64,000 nt of DNA, taken from Epiperipatus broadwayi. Taxonomy: Eukaryota; Onychophora; Udeonychophora; Euonychophora; Peripatidae. Below the pieces are notes generated by a model that searched no databases, was not told the origin of the DNA, and worked only from the letters and a program-made list of their open reading frames with translations. The stretch spans positions 1,317,001-1,381,000 of the forward strand of contig JAQFVV010000231.1 of NCBI GenBank assembly GCA_028023455.1. Direction: 5' to 3'. Of the stretch, positions 35,046 to 46,284 are shown piece after piece (positions within the stretch are counted from its first letter, which is position 1; each line of letters opens with the position of its first letter). A program made the translations under genes and the position numbers.

Positions 35046-35179
35046 TATTGGATGAGTAGGCACTAGATGGGGATTTTATGCACAAGCCTTCTGGCATCCA
35101 TTGATTACTCTAGCTTGCTGTGTGTGGCAATACATATAGTGAGTTTTGCCTGTTTTAAGAATAATAACAACATATAATG

Positions 35180-35663
35180 CAGAGGTTTGTCAACTTTTGT
35201 ATTATGATCTACTTTTTGTTTTAAAAATGTGTTGCGATCGACTAGTTGTCATAGGCGATCGACTCATAGACGTAGTCTAAGTGGAGGGAGGTATAAAATA
35301 CATATTATTTTTATATATCTACCTAGTAAAAAATAACAATTATTTAACGGGCCAAAAAACACATGTCCGAGGGAATTAAAGAAACATGAGTAATTATTAA
35401 CAATATTTATTATTTCAAATTAGTTACATTAAATCAAGATTAAAAAATATTATTTTCAATAATGTTACGGCTTAATGTCACCTATCTAGAAATGAAAAAA
35501 AATTTAGAACCTAAATAAAAAAAATAAAAAAAAACAACTTGAAAATCTTGACTTAATTTGTTACATTCGTTACCTGACAGCTCTTGCCAGATTGGTCTGT
35601 CATCGACCAAAAATGGCTTTGCGTTCGACCGGTGGATCACGATCGACTTGTTGAACACACCTG
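35180..35663. mobile_element. hAT-like non-autonomous element, about 484 bp
   Basis: The left end CAGAGGTTTGTCAACTTTTG and the inverted right end CAGGTGTGTTCAACAAGTCG are similar, and both continue to ATGATCTAC or GTGATCCACC. GATCGAC motifs recur near both ends. Flanking ATATAATG and AATTATAATG resemble a target duplication but do not match exactly at the element edge. The interior is AT-rich and non-coding. Confidence 0.55.
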
Positions 35664-36520
35664 AATTATAATGGATAGGTTATGCACCACTGGTTTAAGC
35701 AATGAATGCTAGAATCATGAGCAAAAATCGACCTTCCATTTTTTTCTGTTCAAATATCACATGACATTCTGAGCAACTATATTATCGATTTATATATATA
35801 TAATAGTAGAAACATAAAAGTTACAACTTCAAAGTCCAAATAGTTGTGGCAGCAATATTTTTCACATGATATTATAGCATCCATTATCTGATACGAATCT
35901 TAATTTTGAAGAACTCGTTTGTAATGTAAATCCCAAAACTTAATCTATAAATACTAAAATGGTTAAAAGAATATAATCAGGAATTCAATAGGAAATTAGA
36001 CTAGACGATATAGTACGTTTCTTCCTTTATTCTGGATATAATTCTAAATTGTTAGTGCGATTTAAAATACTCCTGAGAAATTAACGCAATCACATTTTTT
36101 CGTGTGTGTGTGTATGTAAACATACAGACGCTGTTCATCTTACAGAAATTACAAACAAGTGTGTGATGCATGTTAAGTAATCGGTTCAAAGCCATTTAAA
36201 TAATCGAAATGACAGCACTTAATTACTATTGGTATAATTGATATTGATTACCATCCCCTTGACATGATTTATTTTCGCATCTCAACGTTTAAAACTAATA
36301 CTTAATGAGATCCTAATTTTATTCAGAGATGTATAGTTGAATATACATACACAAACATTTTTATCGCATAGAAAGAGAAGAATAAAATTTATGTTGCTGC
36401 TCTAAACACTGAATTATTAGGCCTAAGCAATACCATATCCCACTAATGCTTACACATGTGCCCAAATGTCTGGGACAAAATTTAAATTTAATATAGCAAT
36501 TATCTAAATCCAAGTATATT
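35664..36520. other. no feature recognised
   Basis: AT-rich sequence with a short GT run near 36102. No gene seen. Confidence 0.4.
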
Positions 36521-36524
36521 ATAT

Positions 36525-37020
36525 ATAGTTTTAAACTAGATGTAATTAGAGGCGATTTGAACCCAGTCTTTCAATTCCTTCAGTCATCCATTCCATCTTA
36601 TACAATTGACATGAAGACTACATACATATGAAAAAGATGAATGAAGTCCAACATATGTATTTCGAGATCATCATCTTCCACTCATATATATATATATATA
36701 AAATTAGTGCTCGGTTTATATTAAGATTTTCAATGCTATAGATAACTGAAGAGTTGGAGAATAAAAAAGACTGAAGAATGTCAGTTAATGTTTGAAGATT
36801 TGCTATCTTAATATAAACTGAGCCCTGATTATATACGTGTGTGGGTAATGATGATCTGGACCAACTGATAAAATCTGGCTCAGCACAAAATACGTATATT
36901 AGAGATCGTTTATCTTTTTTGCATCTATGTTGTCATGGTTGGTTGTATAAGATGGAGTACATGACTGAAGGAAGCTTGAAAGTCTGGGTTCAAACCCCCT
37001 CTAATGCAATTATCTTAATT
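36525..37020. repeat. family-D foldback pair
   Basis: The left arm (36525-36735, minus) begins GATTTGAACCCAGTCTTTC, a B-box-like end; the right arm (36780-37020, plus) ends with the same phrase inverted, GTCTGGGTTCAAACCCCC. GCTCGGTTTATATTAAGAT and its complement lie near the centre. The left arm lacks the hammerhead core. The right arm keeps a decayed one at about 36849-36905 (CTGATAA, CTGGCTCAG, AAAATACGTATA). Confidence 0.8.
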
Positions 37021-37610
37021 TAACTGTTACAATCCAATAATTTACTTCATTTTAAAAATATGGTATCAAGCCTTTTAATTGTTGAAATATGCTTTTAGAT
37101 TACTAATATCTTCAAAATTTTGATACAGCTAATTTGCCTAGGAACCAAATGCCACTCATGAATATATGTTTAAAAACTTGTTACGCAATTTTCCTTTTTT
37201 TTTTTTTTTTATAATATCCAAACTAATTAAGGTCATAATGTCTTAAATCGTTTATTTATTTTCTACTTTTATTAAATATTAAAATAATATGCTAATAAAA
37301 ATTTTGTTCAACACATTTTCATTTAATATGATTTAATAAAATCTTTACAGAATTTAATTTAAAACATTGAAATTATAATTGTTTTTATTTTTTATAATTA
37401 TATATATATATTATGATATGTCACATGACCTAATTTAACGGGCTTGTATATATAAACTTAAAATATCATTCAAATCATAAGCAAAAACTCTTGATCCCGT
37501 TGCTATGCAACAATAAATAACGAAGTATTTCTAATGCAAATATTTTTTCTTTATTCGAACTACAAATAAACCCAATTGTTCAAAACATTTTTATTTTCCT
37601 TTATAGTATA
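37021..37610. other. no feature recognised
   Basis: AT-rich sequence with a T-run near 37195-37210. No gene seen. Confidence 0.4.
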
Positions 37611-37790
37611 TTGGCACTAACAAATTGATAATTTTGAAAGTTCTTTAGGATAATTTATGCATTAATGTTTGCTAAAGTACTGCGATGTTATATGATAATT
37701 TTGGCACTAACAAATTGATAATTTTGAAAGTTCTTTAGGATAATTTATGCATTAATGTTTGCTAAAGTACTGCGATGTTATATGATAATT
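37611..37790. repeat. perfect 90-bp tandem duplication
   Basis: Units 37611-37700 and 37701-37790, starting TTGGCACTAACAAATTGATA, are identical by eye over all 90 bases. This implies a very recent event or an assembly artefact. Confidence 0.95.
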
Positions 37791-37905
37791 TTTATGAAGT
37801 TAGTCAAATGATGTCTGCAACCTGCTTTAGTTTCCATGGAAAATAAAAACATTGTAAAGAAGCACATAATTTTATGTCACATGATCACCACTTCCTATGT
37901 TTATA

Positions 37906-37947
37906 AATTCACTGATGAAAGCCACCAACTAGAAACTAGTCTGGAGA
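37906..37947 (+). ncRNA. hammerhead ribozyme (family C), eroded stems
   Basis: CTGATGA at 37912-37918, AAGC, CACCAA and CTA, then GAAAC, TA, GTC and TGGAGA. Core boxes are intact. Stem II is shifted by a base change and stem I keeps about four pairs. Confidence 0.5.
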
Positions 37948-38326
37948 TATTGCATGAGAAGACACTAGATTGCATCCATGGATTACTATGGCTTGCACTG
38001 AATGGCACTACTGGTTGGGTTTTTGATAACAGTTGAATAAACCTAGTAAACAGTGCTCATGAGATGGTTTGGTGATTTTTATACCAATCCTTCCTGTGTG
38101 GTGCAGGTGAATGTGGTTTTTGAAAAACCAAAATCCTTAATGTGTATAGATGCTGAACTGGGTTCAAATCTATATGACTAAACAAGTGAATGAGCTTCGA
38201 TTGAAAATAGTGTTTTCATCTTGGGCCCTTAGTTTTATGATTAGTTAAAAAGATAAAAGATAGTTGCTGGTGGATTGTATTGATTCAAAAAATCTAGATA
38301 TGCTGCTCTCAGATCCAAGGCCCCTA

Positions 38327-38370
38327 ACTGATGAAAGGCATAAGTGAGATATTAGTCTAGAGATATTGGA
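38327..38370 (+). ncRNA. hammerhead remnant (family C), inactive
   Basis: CTGATGA is intact but GAAA reads GATA and stem II does not pair. TAGTC and TAGAGATATTGG follow. Confidence 0.4.
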
Positions 38371-38479
38371 TAGATAGGTACTGGATAAGGTTTGTGATAC
38401 ATAACCTTCTAGTGTCTATTACTAAAGCTTACACTAGATGGCATTATTGCATGGAAAAATATGCCCATATAATGAAGTT

Positions 38480-38990
38480 ATGGAAAAATAAATATGAAAA
38501 AAGTGATTATACAGAAAGTGGGTTATTGGTTTTTAGGCTGGGTTTGGAAAAAGATAAGGGGGATTTAGATATAAAGGCCATAGAGTTGACAAAGATTATG
38601 TTGTGGAAATGGGATGGAGCAGAATATGGGAAAACTAGACTGGGGAATGAAAAATTAAATAGCTAACAAGTTTCTCTTGGTATAATTGCTGAGAGATGCT
38701 TGACTTCGTTTAAGAAAAATCTACAGTACATCACATCACATCACATCGCTACTGTTTTAAAAAAAAAACATATTGTTTGTTCTCAGTATATATTTCATTT
38801 TATTTTTCTACATTTAAAAAACTCAAATATGACTTTTTAGGATGTTTTTATTTGTATAATAAATCATGTACAATTTGTTTCATAATATGGAATAATCATT
38901 TTAATATAGAATAAAATATTGAACTTTAAACTCAAATTGCCATTATGAGAAGTTGTGAAAGTATTGAAATACAGAAGGGTTAATAACTTT
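38480..38990. other. no gene recognised
   Basis: A plus-strand frame (38394-38666) begins inside the family-C repeat and shows no domain. A short (ACATC)n tract lies at 38728-38748. Confidence 0.4.
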
Positions 38991-38991
38991 T

Positions 38992-39133
38992 CAAACGAAG
39001 GGGTTTTTTTTTTTTCGTATGTCATAGCATCGGCTGGGACGTGAACCCACAACCGTCTGCAACCAACTACTTGCTTGCAAGGCAGTTGCGATAACATCTT
39101 GGCTAACAACACTTGACAAAGAAGGGTTTTTTT
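38992..39133 (-). mobile_element. tRNA-derived SINE with poly(A) tail
   Basis: This is the same family as 19088-19219. The minus strand starts GTGTTGTTAGCCAAGATG, has a B box GGGTTCACGTCCC, ends GCCGATGCTATGACAT and carries an A-tail. Target duplications are imperfect: CAAACGAAGGGG with T-run at 38992-39010, and CAAAGAAGGG with T-run at 39117-39133. Confidence 0.8.
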
Positions 39134-39164
39134 GTCAAAGTTTTATTACTCTTAAACTATCTAT

Positions 39165-39285
39165 CTTTAACAGCAACAACAATAATAATAACAGCTACAA
39201 TAACAATAGTAGTAATAGGAGTAATAGTAGTAGTAGTAATAAGAGTAATAGTAGGAGTAATAATAATGATGATGATGATAAAATA
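39165..39285. repeat. mixed trinucleotide microsatellite
   Basis: Runs of AAC, AAT, AGT and ATG units with interruptions. Confidence 0.9.
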
Positions 39286-39365
39286 ACTGACTGCTCTTAT
39301 TAAATCCGTCACATCAGAAGAAACTATTTAGAACAAATGTAATCAGTCGAATAATCAAATAGTTC

Positions 39366-40155
39366 ATTGTTTGCAGTTCATAAGAAGCTTAAATATTAGA
39401 AGTGATAGTGCTGGGCTATGAGCACTGAACCTTGAACTTCAGTCTGCTATTCCGCTGCTGCAGGAAAGCATCCTGGGAACTCAGAAGAAATACAGTAATT
39501 GAATGGTTGATTAATGATCCATAGGCCTCGAGCTTCAGAGTCTGCCACTCTACCACTGCAACAAAACATGCTGGGAATTCAGATCAAAATATATTAATTG
39601 AGTGGTTTATTATTCAGGAGTTCATAAGAAGATCCAAGCATTAGAAGTGACAGAGCTATGGCCCTTGAACCCCAGAGTCTTCCAGTCTACCACTGCAGCA
39701 AAGCATGCTGGGAACTCAGAAAGGATATATTAATTGAATAGTTTATTAATCAGGAGTTCATAAGAAGTTCAAGCATCTGAAGTGTCAGAGCTGGGCTGTG
39801 ATCCATGGGTATTGAGCTTCAGAACCCACTCTTCTACCACTTCAGCAAAGCATGCTGAGAACTCAGAAAGCATTTACAAATTTGAATGGATTATTATTCA
39901 AGAGTTCATACGAAGTTATATTTGTGATAGAGATCGCTGTGATCCATGAACTTTGAGCTCCAGAATCTGCCACTCTATAACACTCTGTAATGCAGCAAAG
40001 CTTGCTGGGAACTCAGAAAGACTACAGTAATTGAATGGACTATCATTCAGGAGTTCATAAGAAGTTTGAGTATCAAAAGTGGCAGCACCTGGTTATGATC
40101 CATGGATCATGAGTTCCAATCTACCACTCTACCATTATACCAAACAACACAGAGC
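39366..40155 (-). repeat. tandem array of a SINE-like unit (family E), about five copies
   Basis: The phrase CATGCTGGGAACTCAGAA and variants occur near 39466, 39569, 39705, 39850 and 40001, giving spacings of about 103, 136, 145 and 151 bp. Each unit also has CAGGAGTTCATAAGAAGTT, GATCCATG and CAGAGTCTGCCACTCTACCA. Inverted, the last block reads TGGTAGAGTGGCAGACTCTG, like a tRNA D-arm and A box. Single copies elsewhere are dispersed, so a SINE appears to have been amplified in tandem here. Confidence 0.75.
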
Positions 40156-42715
40156 CAACTTTCTAGTTAAAACAGAATGCTGGATGTTCTTGTAGTTTCT
40201 CCACTTGCCAAATTTTTCCTTTTTCAAACGTCCAACTTTCAGATGATTTACTACTAAATAATTGTTTGCATGTTACTATCATAAACAATTATCAAGATTA
40301 AGAGGCGGGTGAGATTGTATGAATGGGATGTTAAGTCTCGCTAAATTCTGAATACTAATGATCAAGAGTTAATATTGACCATAGCATCTATTCACCTGGT
40401 TAATTCACATGCATTCATGCACCCAAATTTAGACATTGTTGCATCTTGTAAGAAGTCCTTTTAACTTTATATAAAGTAAAATAGCCTTTGAAAAGCATAT
40501 ACAGGGCAATGACCTCTCTAACAGATCGTCATCAAGAATCAATAAAGAGAAACCTGTACTTACAAGACTTTCCAATTTGTGAGATGATGAGTCTTTGGAC
40601 AGTTTTACTACCCTTGGGTTATAGTTAGCTTAGGTGTGGATAAGCAATGAATTATCTGAAAGATTCTAGATTTTGACCAAAGCTAAGATATTGTAGAAGA
40701 ACACAGGTCCAATGTCTTCTGCTTATATATAATGTACTTCATTGAAATGCTAGCAAAAGATACATTAAAAAGAGGAGTGCCAAAATACTACTATGATGAT
40801 TGACTGTCTAATTAATTCACCTGCCTTCAGGAAGAGGCTTTAAACATCTATAATTTTTGTTTTTGCTTTCCATTCTTTGTTTATTGTTATTGTTTATAAA
40901 AGCTCTTTTATTGAAAACATAATACTTGCAAACACATGTACAAAGGAAATTTTAATTACACAGACTACATTTCATAAGACAAATGCATAATTAGTCTGTA
41001 ATTTTTAAAAATGCGTGCTTATAAAAAAATTAAATGCAATTGTGGTAGACTGTAGATTTCCCAGTTATACTCATGATAATCGTGAGTAAGAAGGTGAGAG
41101 ACTATAAGTACGAGTTGAATTATTCCTTGTTAATTCTCGTGAATCCATGGTATTTCTTATTGCTGAATGTCATGAAGCAGCATTGTATTTCTTATTGTTG
41201 AATATCATGAGCAGCATACAAGCCACATGGTTCTTAGCGTATGAATAATTGAAGATATGTTACAAGGCTGAATTAATTTTACATTATGTTCTAAACAATT
41301 GCTTGATGTTGATAGTGCAGAATGCTAACAAGCATAGAGATGAAAAGTATGGGTAGATTTGAAAAAGGTGTAGCATTTCATCTGAATAATTGTTGCACAA
41401 GACACAATGTGTTCAGGATTTAGCTTGAGTCAGTCATTGAGAAACACTTTGGCTGGAATTATACACTACAGTAGATTAAACAGATATTTTAAACATGACC
41501 AAGAACTTGCTTAGACTCTTAGCAATTGGCAAGGTTGTCCATAAATGTTTGGGTCGCTGAGAAATCTTCTTTACATCTGGATAATAGATCAGTACATTCT
41601 TAATACCTATAAATTGTTACATCTCAATGATATAAATAGCTTATTAAAGTTTATGAAATAGTTCTAAATACTGGGATACTAAAATAAATTTTATTACAAT
41701 GCAAAAATCAATGGCAAATGAAGACTGATCACAAACAAGTACTCCATCTCACGCATGAGCAATAATAGCTTGATCTTCAACCAGGTACGTTTTGCTCTGT
41801 GGTCCATCAGTCTTTCTCCCTACCTAAGCCAGAGTCTTTCTGGTTTAGAGCAACTTTTGTAAAGTATCACACTCATGTTTCATACAAAAAATAATTAATT
41901 CAGTTTATTTTAAAAACTTCTGATTACTTTCTTTTTGATTGTTTTTTGTTTTTCTAATAGGAGTGCATCAACTAATTCCTCATTCTAACGCAGCCATTAA
42001 CATAATGTCGAACATCGCCATTAAAATAAATCAAATTTAACTGTCTGAATGTATTATTTAAAATACAGCAGCACAGATTTTATGATTTTTTTTAAAAAAA
42101 TAAAACATTAATGGATATGAAATAATTTCAGGTAATAAATTTTAAAATAAGAACTTAACCTATCTAAGTAATCTTTTGATATTAGCGGGAACAAAGTGTG
42201 TTACCTTTAAGACGGCCTGATTTGGCTGAAACATTTCTGATGATTAAGTATGTTAGAAATAATGCATATTTATTAACTTCATTAAACTTTAATGGCCGTT
42301 CATTTCTGAAACATCTTCGAGCATTCTCTTCATAATAATCCAAGAAACGAATTTACGGAAGAAATGAGTGTTTTTTTTTTTTAAATAAAGAATTAATATG
42401 ATGAAAGAAAAATAAATTAAAATTATATATATATGCATATGAACATATATGTGTAGCTATTCTTGTGCTAATAAGCAGTTAGCGCAGAATTAAGACATTA
42501 GATTTGAGCACTAAAAGTGTCAATCTAAAAGAGTCAATCTTGACTCAAGCAGGCCACTTATAGCGCTCGAACGTCAGGACCTCACAAAAGACTAATCATT
42601 TAATTATTTTATAATTCTAATGACAGGTTACACTAAATACCTCAATATGCATAAAATACATTAAGAGATAATGTATCTAACAATCCAAAGAATAGAACAT
42701 TATTATAAACATAAA
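40156..42715. other. no gene recognised
   Basis: Mostly unique AT-rich sequence. A stretch at 42455-42600 has a tRNA-like feel (TTAGCGCAGAATTAAG and GCTCGAACGTCAGG) but lacks a convincing cloverleaf. No coding region is supportable. Confidence 0.4.
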
Positions 42716-42895
42716 GAGCATTGATATGCATGGGTATATAGACATTGGACGAGAACGTATTAGATAGAGATTTTATGCACTAACAACCCTGAGCACTATG
42801 GCTTGCACTAGATACCACTTGTATGGAGAGTTTGATACTTATTTAATAGCTTTTGTATGCACAGAAAATGGTGATCATGTGATGTTTTAGTTCTT
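42716..42895 (+). repeat. family-C tail fragment
   Basis: It matches the 3' tail of the family-C unit: ATTAGATAGAGATTTTATGC, GGCTTGCACTAGATACC, GTATGGAGAGTTT and GAAAATGGTGATCATGTGAT. The hammerhead part is missing. Confidence 0.7.
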
Positions 42896-43004
42896 TAATA
42901 AACATATTTACAGCAATTAACAAAAAAAACAAGTAACTATTAAAGAAATATAATCCAAGTTATCAGTCTGTAAGATGTTCTCTTCATTTCAAATTTATAT
43001 AAAA

Positions 43005-43645
43005 GATGAAATGAGATATTTATTCTATATAGTGCGCGATGTTTATGAAGTGTAATAAACTAAAGATCAGCTTTTCAAGCTAATGCACATGCGCTTTATG
43101 AATCTTAATAATAAATGAATACTTTCATTTCCAACACAAGATAAAGTCTTTGCGAAAGAATAGAATGAACCCACCTATTCTTTCAACCCAAATGCTTAAG
43201 TATTGGCAAATCTTAAGCACTGGAAATGAAAGCGTGAAGATAAACCAATCACTTTAAATTACTTTTTACTATGTCTGAATGAATGATGCCTGCGAAATTT
43301 TCTAGAATTTATGATACGTCATTCTTAAATGAAACTAAACATATGTAAATGAGATATTTATTTTATATAGCACGATGTTTATGAATTGTAATAAACTAAA
43401 GATCATTCTTTCAGACATAGTAAAAAGTAATTTAAAGTGATTGGATTATCTTCACGCTTTCATTTCCAGTGCTTAAGATTTGCCCATACTTAAGCGTTTG
43501 GGTTGAAAGAATAGGTGGATTCATTCTATTTTTTCACAAAGACTTTATCTTGTGTTGGAAATGAAAGTATTCATTTATTAATAAGATTCATAAAGCGCAT
43601 ATGCATTAGCTTGAAAAGCTTATCTTTAGTTTATTATAAAAGATG
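43005..43645. repeat. large palindrome (family F)
   Basis: The left arm, about 43060-43290, and the right arm, about 43395-43640, are near-complete inverted copies (CTTTCATTTCC against GGAAATGAAAG, and ACTTTTTACTATGTCTGAA against TTCAGACATAGTAAAAAGT). A separate direct repeat, ATGAGATATTTATT with TATATAG and CGATGTTTATGAA, precedes each arm near 43008 and 43350. Confidence 0.85.
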
Positions 43646-44158
43646 AAATTATATTGAATTACCTTAAGATAGCCCCAGAAATCAAAATAAAACTATAGAT
43701 ACACTACCAAATCAGAGATATAAGGGCCATCTTTAACCATAATGTTGCAAAAACTTGTCAAATTATTGCTGGATAAGCAAATGTTTCAAGATTCCAAATG
43801 TCAAAATTATGTTCTGATTTATAATGATGCTTTTTTAGAATATGTTATTTAATGTTTTGAGATTAATTCATCAATCGTGTTTAAAAATATTTAGAAATAA
43901 ATTTCTGATTGATTAAAAATTTATCTCTACTAGCAAAGGCATTGTGGACAATGCTTCTGGTATATAGGGGTGAAAAGATAAGAAGGAATCTCTTTAACTA
44001 AAAATTTATTGTCACATGTTGACACTAGAAGGCACTTTAATTATATTTAAATAGTCGCAATGAATTAATCTCAAAACGTTATATAAGAGATTTAGCACTG
44101 TAAATTCTTATTTATTAAATAAGTTACTAAATAGAGCATTTCTACTATGTAAAAACTG
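43646..44158. other. no feature recognised
   Basis: AT-rich sequence; no gene or clear repeat. Confidence 0.4.
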
Positions 44159-44159
44159 A

Positions 44160-44740
44160 AACACACAGGCTTAATATATACCTGTGTCTATATATATATA
44201 GTAGAGATGTCTGCCCATCTGGAAAAGGTTTGTATGAGGGGTAGTTGTTGGGTTGGGGTGGGGGGGGGGGGGGGGGGGGGGGGGGGGGAACATTCAGTAT
44301 ACTGACAAATAGGTTAATTACATATTGCCTTGGAAATAGGTTCGGTCATAATATAAGTCCAGCCCATATCCCTCCTACTAATATAAATGGATACATAATG
44401 ATTCGATAATATGAGGGGTTAGATTGACTTAATGTCCACATGGATATGACTACAATATCAAATCCACCAAGAACTTGAAGCATTTCCATCATTGGATTTT
44501 CAGTGAAATGGATGGTTGAATTGTTGGAAGGGTGAGAAGATTGAAGCCTGACCATAATTGCTTTCTTAATATAAGCTCAGTACTGAGAGTATATATGTGT
44601 GGGAGATTGTGAAATATATATTTTGGGGGATCATTTATCTTTTTACATGTGTGTGGCCATGTGTATCAATTGTTTGAAATGGAGTAGAGGCTGAATATGA
44701 ATTGAAAATCTAAGTTCAAATCTGTCTATTTAGTACAAAA
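44160..44740 (+). repeat. family-D repeat, hammerhead partly deleted
   Basis: It contains the family-D leader (AGAGATGTCTGCCCAT), ATGAGGGGTTAGATTGACTT, GAAATGGATGGTTGAATTG and CTTAATATAAGCTCAGTACT. At 44607-44645 only the hammerhead 3' half remains (GAAATATATATTTTGG and GATCATTTATC). It ends at the B-box-like AAGTTCAAATC. The minus-strand frame at 44346-44555 is incidental. Confidence 0.75.
44260..44288. repeat. poly(G) tract of 29 bases
   Basis: An uninterrupted G run in an AT-rich, family-D context. The length in the assembly may not be exact. Confidence 0.9.
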
Positions 44741-45575
44741 ATAATTTCAATATACCAAATGAGTCTGTTAGTTAGATTTTAAATAGTAAATAGCTGAGCA
44801 ATGTTTTCAGCCTAGAAGTTCATATTTATGATGTTCTACATACAAAAAACGAAATTGTCACAGTGAAGCTTCCGTGTAAGATTAATCATACACAAAAGAG
44901 GTAATAATAGATGAATATATTTATAGAAAAGTAATTGTTTTGTGGTGATATTCAATGGATTAAATATATTAATCATTCCATATTACAGTGCTTTTTGCAC
45001 TAAACCTAGTGGCAGTCTAAATTGTAGGTTAACATTTTATTTTAATATGAAAACCTTTATTCTATATTATGAATTAATAAATTGTATTTATTTTAATAGA
45101 GAGATAAGTTTACAAAAATGAAAAACATCTTAAAATTTTCTTTCAATTTGAATATACCTAAAATGAATAATGAAGTGAAATATGTGTTGAGAACAATATT
45201 TTTTTTATTTATTGAGTGATTACTGCACAGCCAATAAAATAAATTAATAAAATCTTGGTTGATAAACTTCAATTCTAAAACTTGAATGAGTTATTGTTAA
45301 GCCATCTTATAAGCATGAAATTCTATTCTAAAATTTAGAATTTCATTTATAATTATTTAAATATCACAAAAATTCTATACTCCGGTGTTTACACAATCTT
45401 ACTGCTTGTAGTCTTATTTTTACTATCACTACAAATTTTCTAACTTTGTATTTTTTAAAATTAAACATGTTCAAATAAAATATGTGTAATCATAAAATAT
45501 TTATTTTTTAATAATTACTATACAAATATTTTGTGAAAATAATCATAAATACTTAAACAGGAAAGTAGATAATTT
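44741..45575. other. no feature recognised
   Basis: AT-rich sequence; no gene or clear repeat. Confidence 0.4.
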
Positions 45576-45578
45576 TTT

Positions 45579-45770
45579 GCTCATTGCTGGTAAGAATAGA
45601 AGAGAAATTTACAAGTAGTTTTGCAACTGCTTCCTCAATGAATCTACCAATTAACTGAATTGTTGGATTGTTTGGCTCATTGCTAGTAATGATAGAAGGG
45701 GAATTTACAAGTAGTTTTGCAACTGTTCTCTCAAAGAATCTACCAATCAACTAAATTGTTGGATTGTTTG
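45579..45770. repeat. 96-bp tandem duplication
   Basis: Units 45579-45674 and 45675-45770, each starting GCTCATTGCT and ending TGTTGGATTGTTTG, differ at about ten positions. Because 96 is a multiple of three, the minus strand shows a 65-codon frame with a 32-residue repeat. Nothing else suggests it is coding. Confidence 0.9.
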
Positions 45771-46117
45771 TAGCATTTTCCCTATAGAATCCTGACATCT
45801 TCAGATTTTTTTTGAACTAATAAATCAGTATATATTTTAGTCACTTTCTGCTATCAAATTAAAGCACAGCTATAAGAGAATGAGAAAAATGTCAAAAGTG
45901 ATAACAGTGTCATCAAATACTCTGTAAAATCATGCAGCTGAGAAACAGTTTGCTAATATTTAATTAATTTTTAAGTTTATATTTGGATTGAAAATGATAT
46001 AATAATCTCTAACTTAATAAATAATTAGAGACAACCATTACTGTACTTATTTTAAAATAGTGCCAACAAAAAAATGAGTGCAAGAAATTTAGTAATTGCA
46101 AATTGAAAGATCATTGG

Positions 46118-46235
46118 TGTGGTTTGATAGAGTGGCAGAGTGGAAAATCTAGATCTCATGGGTAATGGATCATAGTCTAACTCTATCAGTTCTGCTGCTT
46201 AAACTTCTTTTGAATACTTGATCAAATTAGGCCAA
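46118..46235 (+). mobile_element. SINE-like repeat (family E)
   Basis: GGTTTGATAGAGTGGCAGAG, GATCTCATGGG, TGGATCATAGTCTAACTCT and CTGCTTAAACTTCTTTTGAA follow the order of family E. It ends near TTATTATTTATT. Confidence 0.6.
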
Positions 46236-46284
46236 TCAATTATTATTTATTGAATGTTATTAATTCATATATATATATATAATT

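Larger units (their letters stand above)
34050..35155. mobile_element. array of family-C hammerhead repeats: one minus unit, then about 1.3 plus units
   Basis: The minus part (34050-34545) is a full unit whose ends overlap: CAATAAACATCACATGACC occurs at 34054 and again at 34479, 425 bp apart. The plus part (34550-35155) carries two hammerheads in the same direction whose cleavage sites, 34593/34594 and 35039/35040, are 446 bp apart. The segment ending in GTTTTGTCTGTTTTAA or GTTTTGCCTGTTTTAA is likewise repeated. The unit contains GGTGGCTATGGTTATTAA, TTCAGACCCATATGACTATA and GCTGCTGGAGGGTTGCATTA and has no reading frame. Head-to-tail monomers bounded by self-cleaving motifs are the hallmark of retrozymes and of the pseudo-LTRs of Penelope-like elements. 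Confidence 0.8.
37870..38470 (+). repeat. family-C hammerhead repeats, diverged tandem
   Basis: A hammerhead region at 37906-37947 is followed by the family-C tail (CTATGGCTTGCACTGAATGG), then the body (TTCAAATCTATATGAC, AGTTGCTGGTGGATTG) and a second hammerhead region near 38327-38370. The two are about 415 bp apart in the same orientation, repeating the tandem pattern of 34-35 kb. Confidence 0.75.

Noticed and set aside
42230-42275. CTGATGA with GAAAT downstream, hammerhead-like
   Set aside because: Stem II is essentially unpaired, there is no stem I complementarity, and the surrounding sequence is not part of families B, C or D.
42455-42600. Possible tRNA-derived sequence
   Set aside because: Only weak A- and B-box resemblance; no acceptor pairing or cloverleaf could be drawn.
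45553-45750. 65-residue minus-strand frame with an internal 32-residue repeat
   Set aside because: Explained by a 96-bp tandem duplication whose length happens to be a multiple of three; no other coding evidence.
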